From contig DFKE01000014.1 of the NCBI GenBank assembly GCA_002373505.1, positions 62,001-126,000 of the forward strand: a stretch of 64,000 nt of DNA. The letters run 5' to 3'. The translations under genes were made by a program, and so were the position numbers. The stretch is from Bacteroidales bacterium UBA3653 (GTDB lineage Bacteria; Bacteroidota; Bacteroidia; Bacteroidales; Paludibacteraceae). This document shows positions 58,407 to 64,000 of this stretch, piece after piece. The first letter of the stretch is position 1. The number at the start of each line of letters is the position of its first letter. The notes under the pieces were generated by a model. The model was given only the letters and a program-made list of their open reading frames with translations, did no database searches and had not been told where the DNA came from.

Positions 58407-59483
58407 CTCAATTCTCAATTTGTACACGTGCGAACTGCTTCCGTCTTCCGCCTTGACGGTGATCACCCATGGTTTGCCGTTGATCTCACCGGGAACAACC
58501 GTCATTTCCTGGCTATCCAGTTTGCGTCCGTTGAAACGTGCTTTCTCGCCTTTCATATTGGTGAGAGTGCCAATACCGCGGTAGCCGGCGATTTGAATCG
58601 TTTGCGCTTCGCTGTTTGAGAGTTTGTAGGTTTGTTCCTTGGCGGTATTGGGGTCAAAATCCTTCCACTCTTTGCCGTTGACCAGCAGTTTGTCTATTTT
58701 GGAAGAATAGATCAGCTCCACGTCGTCCACGTAGAGCGCATTGCCGTCGTATATACCGTCGTTTGCCCGGAAAGCAGGATAGTTGCCGGCGGAGAAGATC
58801 ACATTGCACATGGACGGTTTGGCATTACTCATATAGAAAATAGGCACTTTGATCCGGGTCCACTCCTCGTATTTGGCACGTGCGCGGTGCCATCCTTCGG
58901 CTATCTGCTTTGCCGGCTGTTCCACGCCGAACTCATTGCCGTCAGTTGCGCGTCGGATATCCGACTCCTCGTTGATGCGCTCGGTCGTGGTGGCTGTACC
59001 TTTCTTGTTCTTGTATTGGCTGCTCTTGGATGTGCCCTGCCAGGAATAGAACAGCAGATGAAAATCTTCGTCGTTGGTCTTAGGTCCGACACGTTTGATC
59101 CACACACTCATCGTGTCAGGCCGGTGGGTCCACGCGATTCCTCCTTCCGTTCCGGCGGTAGCGCCGTTCACGTTCAGCCCTTTCAGGTACTGCCACGGCT
59201 GACCTAATGACACATAACCGGGACCCGTCGCGCCGATACCCAGCTTAGGTATTCCCACTGCGCGGTCTTTCACATAAGCGCAATAGCCCGACCGGCCGGG
59301 TTTCCGGTATAAGAAAGTGAACTTAAAGCCCGCCTGATTGACATTCGAGCCGTGCCATTGGGTCAACTGGATATCACCATTGAATTTGTCTCCCCAACTC
59401 TCGAAATGAGGATCCGGCAATTGCTGGGCTGACACACCCATAAACGCGCCGAGAAGCGCCAGTACGAAGATTTTTCTTTTCAT
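58401..59483 (-). CDS. PCMD-domain exported protein
   Basis: About 360 residues from the ATG at 59483. Codons further upstream would lie above the -7 box. The signal peptide is MKRKIFVLALLGAFMGVSAQ. The body is the beta-sandwich PCMD type (putative carbohydrate metabolism domain): LPDPHFESW, TMSVWIKRVGP, WTRIKVPIFYMSNAKPSMCNVIFSAGNY and ALYVDDVELIYSS, followed by an Ig-like C terminus. Such proteins are secreted and thought to bind or process glycans. The divergent promoter region is shared with aroC. Confidence 0.82.
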   Translation of the reverse strand: MKRKIFVLALLGAFMGVSAQQLPDPHFESWGDKFNGDIQLTQWHGSNVNQAGFKFTFLYRKPGRSGYCAYVKDRAVGIPKLGIGATGPGYVSLGQPWQYLKGLNVNGATAGTEGGIAWTHRPDTMSVWIKRVGPKTNDEDFHLLFYSWQGTSKSSQYKNKKGTATTTERINEESDIRRATDGNEFGVEQPAKQIAEGWHRARAKYEEWTRIKVPIFYMSNAKPSMCNVIFSAGNYPAFRANDGIYDGNALYVDDVELIYSSKIDKLLVNGKEWKDFDPNTAKEQTYKLSNSEAQTIQIAGYRGIGTLTNMKGEKARFNGRKLDSQEMTVVPGEINGKPWVITVKAEDGSSSHVYKLRIEK

Positions 59484-59499
59484 ATGCATTAATTTCGCT

Positions 59500-59532
59500 A
59501 CAAAATTACAACTTTTTTTGCATATATGCAAA
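59500..59532 (-). promoter_or_regulatory. Promoter of the PCMD gene
   Basis: On the minus strand TTTG (59532-59529), 20 bases, TAATTTTGT (59508-59500). Confidence 0.75.
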
Positions 59533-59549
59533 CTTTTTACTACTTTTGC
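59517..59549 (+). promoter_or_regulatory. aroC promoter
   Basis: TTTG at 59517-59520, 20 bases, TACTTTTGC at 59541-59549. It interleaves with the divergent PCMD promoter, so the two compete for the same bases. Confidence 0.78.
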
Positions 59550-59575
59550 AAAGGATTTGTACAAATATTGTGCCT

Positions 59576-60604
59576 ATGGCGAATGTTTTTGGAGACAAAT
59601 GGAGTTTCACCAGCTTTGGTGAGTCGCACGGAGCGGCGATAGGCGGTGTGCTGGACGGCGTTCCTGCCGGTCTGCATATAGATTTTGCATTGATCCGCGA
59701 GGAGTTGGAAAGGAGAGCCGGGAAAGGGACAAAGGGGGCCAGGTGGGCAGTACCAAAGTACCAAGGAGTTTCACCACGCGCACTGCGCGAACCCGACGAA
59801 GTGGAGTGGCTCTCAGGAGTCATAGAAAGTGACCAAGTGACCAAGGACCAAGGACAAGACGGTTCCTTCGTACATCGTACATCGTCCCTTTGTACTTTAG
59901 GCACCCCTATTGCATTCCTCATCCGGAATAAAGATGCACGGCCCGAAGACTACGAATTTCTCAAACACAGCTACCGCACCGGACATGCCGACCAGACCTA
60001 CGAGCAGAAATACGGCATCCGCGACTGGCGTGGCGGCGGCAGGGCTTCCGCCCGTGAGACGGCAGGACGTGTAGTCGCCGGATGTATCGCCAAACAAGCC
60101 TTGCGGCTCAAAGGCATCACTATCCATGCCGCTTTGATCCAGGTGGGCACAGAGACCGACCCTGCCCAATTCGCTGAGACCATAGCCGCGTACCAACGTG
60201 ACGGCGACTCGATAGGCGGAATCATCGAATGCCGCATCCAGGGACTGCAAGCCGGAGTAGGCGAACCGATCTTCAACAAACTGCAGGCCGAACTGGCTTT
60301 TGCCGTCATGAGCATCAATGCCTGCAAAGGATTCGAGTACGGCACCGGCTTTGGCGGAGTAACGCAACCCGGCTCCGCTATCAATCATATCTCCGGAGGC
60401 ATTGCGGGAGGCATAGCAGACGGCACGGATATCGTCTTCCGCTGCGTCTTCAAACCCACACCCTCCACGCCCAAAGCCCTGGCTAAGGGACAAAGGGACC
60501 AAGTACCAAGTACCAAGGTCGGTCGCCACGATGCTTGCGTTGCTGTACGCGCCGTGCCCGTCGTAGAAGCCATGACGGCTCTCGCTTTGATACAGCTTTT
60601 GTAA
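59576..60604 (+). CDS. aroC: Chorismate synthase
   Basis: 342 residues from the ATG at 59576. It makes chorismate from EPSP, the step after AroA. Conserved are FGDKWSFTSFGESHG, GHADQTYEQKYGIRDWRGGGRASARET, EGDS-type DGDSIGG, GVGEPIFNKLQAELAFAVMSINACKGFEYG, HISGGIAGG and GRHDACVAVRAVPVVEAM. Three repeat-encoded stretches interrupt it: GTKGARWAVPKYQG (59721-59768), SDQVTKDQGQDGSFVHRTSSLC (59829-59898) and KGQRDQVPSTK (60485-60523). Two are net insertions against E. coli AroC, and the third replaces a variable loop. All flank, and do not break, the active-site motifs. Confidence 0.95.
   Translation: MANVFGDKWSFTSFGESHGAAIGGVLDGVPAGLHIDFALIREELERRAGKGTKGARWAVPKYQGVSPRALREPDEVEWLSGVIESDQVTKDQGQDGSFVHRTSSLCTLGTPIAFLIRNKDARPEDYEFLKHSYRTGHADQTYEQKYGIRDWRGGGRASARETAGRVVAGCIAKQALRLKGITIHAALIQVGTETDPAQFAETIAAYQRDGDSIGGIIECRIQGLQAGVGEPIFNKLQAELAFAVMSINACKGFEYGTGFGGVTQPGSAINHISGGIAGGIADGTDIVFRCVFKPTPSTPKALAKGQRDQVPSTKVGRHDACVAVRAVPVVEAMTALALIQLL
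59721..59768. repeat. 7/8-base array in aroC (first)
   Basis: Degenerate AAGGGAC/AAAGTACC units, in frame, inserted ahead of the conserved REPDEV-like segment. Confidence 0.8.
59829..59898. repeat. Double array in aroC (second)
   Basis: AAGTGACC/AAGGACC units run directly into CGTACAT, CGTACAT, CGTCCCTT, TGTACTT. The two words are joined without a gap and stay in frame. Confidence 0.88.
60485..60523. repeat. 7/8-base array in aroC (third)
   Basis: AAGGGACA, AAGGGACC, AAGTACC, AAGTACC. The word is shared with the signal-peptide array at 17101-17132. Confidence 0.9.
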
Positions 60605-60622
60605 GAAATTGACGAGTTGGGA

Positions 60623-63600
60623 TCATACATCAAAGAATCCTAACTGACTGATAGCCAATAGCATTCTGGCGATATATTCGCTGTCAGGTTCGCTCCACCG
60701 GAAGCCAAGGCGCAGCAGCACTTGCGAGGTGTACTCGTTATCACGGTCAACTTGCTTCGAAGGCTGTCCGTTCGCCATGTTCTGATAGGCGAGCATAGTG
60801 GTCAGCAGGGCTGCTTTCTTAGGATCCGCGGCGGCTTGCTGAACCAACGCGCCGAACTCCATAGACTCGACAAAACGTATATCCGTACCTATTTTCTTCA
60901 ACTCATTCAGCACATCGCCCAACAAGCGCGTATGGGTGTTGTAAGGCTGGAAGACCGTACAGTCATCCGGAGTCGTAGCCAACAGGACGATAGCCCGCGC
61001 CGTCTCGTTGATAGGCGAGAACTCGGTAGGCGAGTCGTACTGCTCATAGGGGCAGCAGCCTAACATATTGAAGATCTTGATACGGCCCATATAGCTGTTG
61101 GTGGAGAAATTGACTTGGAACTCGCCGTCGTAACTGCGTGCCGCCAGATTACCCACCCGCATAATCTTTGCCTTGAGGAGCTTATGCGCCACAGCGTCCA
61201 GAATAAGGCGGTCGGCAAGGAACTTGGAGTGCATGTACTGGTTGCCCAGATACTGGCCGAAATAGATATTCCGCTCCGTCAGGACAGGTGCCGGCGCATT
61301 ATTACCGATCCATATACCTCCGGTGGAGGTGGTGGATACATGCACGAGCCGCGCGCCGGTAGCCAGACAGAAGTCCACGCAGCGTTGTGCACCGCCGATA
61401 TTCACATCCTCAATATCCGTGCCTTTGGAGAAATGCTTCACGTTTGCGGCGCAGTTGATTACAGTCGAAGGTCGAAAGTCGAAAGTCGAAAGACACTCCG
61501 TGAAATCGCTTGTCACATCGCCGTTGATGACGAACAAGCGCTTGCCGAAGAGGTCGTCGAAACGACGGCTGAAATAGTAGAACAGCAAGTTGCGTACACG
61601 ACGCTCGGCATCATGCCGGTCCTTGCCGCGCACAAGGCAGGTGATTGTCTCGGCATCGGAGTCGATGAGTTCCTTGAGCACATGGATACCGAGGAAACCT
61701 GTCGCACCGGTCAGAAGAACATGACCTAAGCCATTTACCATTTTGTCATTTACCATTTGACCATTTAGGAAGGTGGCCAAGGTGTTCTTTTGGAGCAGTG
61801 CGTTGATGGGTTCGTAATCAAAATCCGTAATGACCGTATCAGGTGCGTCGCTGTCATTTTCCGTTTTGTCATTTACCATCTGTGCCAACAGCCGCGGCGT
61901 AGGATGGCTGAAGAGGTCGGCATAAGCGATGTGCTGTCCGCCTTTCTCCGCCTCGATGATGACACGTGTCACCATGAGTGACGTGCCGCCCAGATCGAAG
62001 AAGCTGTCCGTCGCACCTACTTTCTCCAGGCTCAGTACGGAAGCAAAGATGTCCGCAAACAGTTTTTCGGTCTCGTTGGCGGGTGCCACATAAGCATGGT
62101 CGTCCGCCTGAATCTTCGGAGCCGGCAGTGCTTTGCGGTTCACTTTCTGGTTCTGGTTGAGCGGAATAGCGTCAATCTGCATCGTAGCAGCAGGCACCAT
62201 GTATGGCGGTTTGGTCTCGCGGATGAAGGCATTGAGCGCCTGCACATCTATCTTCTCGTCGCTGACGATATATGCCGCGATAAACTTACCACCGTTGGGG
62301 TAATCGAACGCCTGCACGGTAGCATCTTTGATACCGGGGAACTGACGTATCACCGTCTCCACCTCTTTCAGCTCGATACGGAACCCGCGGATCTTGACCT
62401 GTCCGTCGCGCCGTCCTACAAACTGGATATTGCCGTCCGGCAGGTATCGTACAATATCTCCCGTTCGATATGCTCGTAATTCGTAATTTTTAATTTTTAA
62501 TTTAACAAACGTCTCTGCGGTCTTTTCGGGCAGGTTCAGGTAACCGCGTCCTACTTGCGGACCACTGACCCATAACTCGCCTGCGGCACCGAGCGGCAGA
62601 CGCTGGTCGTTGGTATCCATGACGAACAGTTGCAGATTATCCAGCGGCTTGCCGATAGGGATATGCTGCTCATAGCCGTCCAGACAATAGGTAGTGGTGA
62701 AGATAGTACACTCGGTCGGACCGTAACCGTTATGCATCTTGTAGTTGGTTGGCGGCGTGAGGGCAGCCAGTGCTTCACCGCCCACAGACAGATGTCTCAG
62801 ACTATGGCACTCTACATTCGTAGCGAACTGGAATCCGATCTGCGTGGTCATGAACGAGTGGGTCACTCCCTCTTGGTCAAAATAGCGTCCCAACTCCGGC
62901 AGGTTCAGTCGCATATCTTCGGGAATGATGCACACCGCCGCTCCGCATGTCAGTGCCGGGTACATATCCATCATATTGGCATCGAAACCGAACGAAGCAT
63001 ATGCCGCCACTTTGTCGCCGGCGTGCAGGTCGTAATAACGGTGGTACCAGTGGCAGAACGCCACAAGGTTGCGATGCTCCAGCATCACGCCCTTCGGCAC
63101 ACCCGTCGAACCGGAAGTATAGAGAAGAATAAAGAGGTCGGAAGGTTTCGTCTCGGTATTTCGGTATTCCGACATACCGGTATTTCGGAGTTCCTCCAGC
63201 TCTTTCTCTGTCAGCAGCATGCAGCTGTTGCCGTCCTGCTGCATATAATTGAGTCGCTCTTCCGGGTAAGAGGGGTCGAGCGGCATGTATGCGCAACCTG
63301 TTTTGAGCACGGAGAGCGCGCCGATAGTCATCCATTCGGAGCGTTCCACTTTGATGGCAATGACATTCGTTGTCGGGTGCAGCCCGGCGGCTATACGGTC
63401 GGTTATCTCATCCAACTCGCGATAGGTGATTCGTTTGTCGCGGAAGATGACGGCGATGTTATCCGGCGTCTTTGCCACCTGCGTTTTGAAGAGCGAGAGT
63501 ATGGTCTGCGTGTCATCATAGTCCACGTGGGTCTCGTTGAAACTATCCAGCAGCGCTGTCTGTTGTTCATCTATCAGCGAGACGGAGCGCAACGGGGCTT

Positions 63601-64000
63601 TGGTATCCATAGCGAACGCACTCACGGCATTGCTAACCGACTGCGCGAGGCTCTGCATCATCTCTCGGCTGTAACGACCGTTGTCGTACTCAATCGCCAC
63701 AGAAGGTTTGCCATCCACCTCCACGATATAGAACGCAATCTTGAACTTCGGCACGTTCAGTTCCATGTTCTCCGTCTCAATCGCCTGTCCCTTCACCTTG
63801 TATTCGGAAAGGACGCCGAGCTGGTAGGCGTACATGATTTCTACTGTCAGGTCGTAGTCGGCGGCTATCTGTGCAAACGGGTAGTTCTCATGCGAGAGTG
63901 TCTGCTCGAATTTTCCGCCTGTCTCCCGAACGAACTCCTCCACGCTCTGCGTGCCTATCTTGCTGCTCAATGCAAGCGTGTTTACCATCATGCCAATCGT
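60623..64000 (-). CDS. Non-ribosomal peptide synthetase with reductase release domain (5' end beyond window)
   Basis: The frame is open to base 64000, about 1125 residues visible. Order: the C-terminal part of a condensation domain (GMMVNTLALSS at the edge); an adenylation domain with LYTSGSTGVPKG, NGYGPTECTI, YRTGDIVRYLPDG, GRRDGQVKIRGFRIEL and NQKVNRKAL; a carrier domain with FFDLGGTSLM (Ser for phosphopantetheine); and a thioester reductase with HVLLTGATGFLGIHVLKEL and HVSTTSTGG. It should load one amino acid, condense it and release the product as an aldehyde or alcohol. The eye-aligned specificity residues are D-A-M-F-S-G-G-I-F-K, with no substrate recognised. Arrays lie in linkers and at 61464-61491 inside the reductase. 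Confidence 0.92.
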   Translation of the reverse strand, partial: TIGMMVNTLALSSKIGTQSVEEFVRETGGKFEQTLSHENYPFAQIAADYDLTVEIMYAYQLGVLSEYKVKGQAIETENMELNVPKFKIAFYIVEVDGKPSVAIEYDNGRYSREMMQSLAQSVSNAVSAFAMDTKAPLRSVSLIDEQQTALLDSFNETHVDYDDTQTILSLFKTQVAKTPDNIAVIFRDKRITYRELDEITDRIAAGLHPTTNVIAIKVERSEWMTIGALSVLKTGCAYMPLDPSYPEERLNYMQQDGNSCMLLTEKELEELRNTGMSEYRNTETKPSDLFILLYTSGSTGVPKGVMLEHRNLVAFCHWYHRYYDLHAGDKVAAYASFGFDANMMDMYPALTCGAAVCIIPEDMRLNLPELGRYFDQEGVTHSFMTTQIGFQFATNVECHSLRHLSVGGEALAALTPPTNYKMHNGYGPTECTIFTTTYCLDGYEQHIPIGKPLDNLQLFVMDTNDQRLPLGAAGELWVSGPQVGRGYLNLPEKTAETFVKLKIKNYELRAYRTGDIVRYLPDGNIQFVGRRDGQVKIRGFRIELKEVETVIRQFPGIKDATVQAFDYPNGGKFIAAYIVSDEKIDVQALNAFIRETKPPYMVPAATMQIDAIPLNQNQKVNRKALPAPKIQADDHAYVAPANETEKLFADIFASVLSLEKVGATDSFFDLGGTSLMVTRVIIEAEKGGQHIAYADLFSHPTPRLLAQMVNDKTENDSDAPDTVITDFDYEPINALLQKNTLATFLNGQMVNDKMVNGLGHVLLTGATGFLGIHVLKELIDSDAETITCLVRGKDRHDAERRVRNLLFYYFSRRFDDLFGKRLFVINGDVTSDFTECLSTFDFRPSTVINCAANVKHFSKGTDIEDVNIGGAQRCVDFCLATGARLVHVSTTSTGGIWIGNNAPAPVLTERNIYFGQYLGNQYMHSKFLADRLILDAVAHKLLKAKIMRVGNLAARSYDGEFQVNFSTNSYMGRIKIFNMLGCCPYEQYDSPTEFSPINETARAIVLLATTPDDCTVFQPYNTHTRLLGDVLNELKKIGTDIRFVESMEFGALVQQAAADPKKAALLTTMLAYQNMANGQPSKQVDRDNEYTSQVLLRLGFRWSEPDSEYIARMLLAISQLGFFDV
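61464..61491. repeat. Heptamer array in the NRPS reductase domain
   Basis: GTCGAAG and three GTCGAAA, in frame, encoding LSTFDFRPST right before the conserved VINCAANV. Confidence 0.93.
61732..61768. repeat. CATTTAC array in the NRPS carrier-reductase linker
   Basis: CATTTAC, CATTTTGT, CATTTAC, CATTTGAC, encoding NGQMVNDKMVNG. A second short run of the same word is near 61866-61885. Confidence 0.9.
62474..62501. repeat. Heptamer array in the NRPS adenylation domain
   Basis: TCGTAAT twice and TTTTAAT twice, in frame, encoding KLKIKNYEL just before the conserved YRTGD. Confidence 0.93.
63154..63193. repeat. Octamer array in the NRPS adenylation domain
   Basis: Five 8-base units (CGGTATTT, CGGTATTC, CGACATAC, CGGTATTT, CGGAGTTC), in frame, encoding RNTGMSEYRNTET before the phosphate loop LYTSGSTG. 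Confidence 0.93.

Overview
The window looks like chromosome of an uncultured, gut- or rumen-type member of the Bacteroidales. The evidence is: promoters of the Bacteroidetes type (TTTG, 19-20 bases, TAnnTTTG) ahead of most transcription units; an S16 protein with the long alanine/lysine tail; the order rseC-rnfBCDGEA; the neighbours ftsK-lolA-trxB; DUF5715, DUF3467, DUF4465-like and PCMD proteins; and C-terminal tails of the type IX secretion kind. The family-level assignment is open (Paludibacteraceae or a relative is a guess).

Layout. 1-6.2 kb: minus-strand surface polysaccharide operon (flippase, three GT2/GT4 types, polymerase), running off the left edge. 6.3-8.6 kb: a divergent LtaS-like membrane sulfatase fused to a glycerophosphodiesterase. 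8.7-13.5 kb: rpsP, then cca and parE. 13.5-19.8 kb: minus-strand run DUF5715 lipoprotein, cysS, nagB, thioredoxin-like lipoprotein, glgB, YhcH/NanQ-like protein. 19.9-30.2 kb: minus-strand run from ftsK through lolA, trxB, DUF456, a SpoIIE-type phosphatase with anti-sigma kinase domain, a STAS protein, a RelA/SpoT synthetase, an APH-like kinase, an HD hydrolase and a tyrosine phosphatase. This joins partner switching and alarmone turnover in one block. 30.4-35.6 kb: rseC and a complete Rnf operon whose RnfB is unusually short. 35.6-44.1 kb: an AT-rich accessory island with a DUF4143 ATPase, an orphan Bacteroidetes family, and two short operons behind near-identical palindromic promoters (membrane protein, zinc peptidase, nucleotidase; AAA ATPase, exported protein, phosphatase). 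44.1-48 kb: an aroA-glycosyltransferase fusion and a dipeptidyl peptidase III lipoprotein. 48.1-55.7 kb: a cobalamin riboswitch ahead of a 2065-residue surface protein and a second surface protein. 55.7-59.5 kb: nucleoside phosphorylase, DUF3467, GT2 and PCMD proteins. 59.5-64 kb: aroC and the 3' part of a condensation-adenylation-carrier-reductase NRPS.

The most striking feature cuts across this layout. More than twenty short arrays of tandem heptamers (sometimes octamers), each array with its own word, are scattered over both strands. Many lie in frame inside conserved enzymes (cca, parE, cysS, trxB, aroA, aroC, NRPS, glycosyltransferases). Others form the hydrophobic core of three lipoprotein signal peptides, or hold start and stop codons. 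A second family, a C-rich palindrome of about 35-40 bases, occurs seven times, six of them in frame inside cca, cysS, trxB and aroA. No transposase, CRISPR array, rRNA or tRNA was seen. All homology statements are by eye and memory, and no searches were run.
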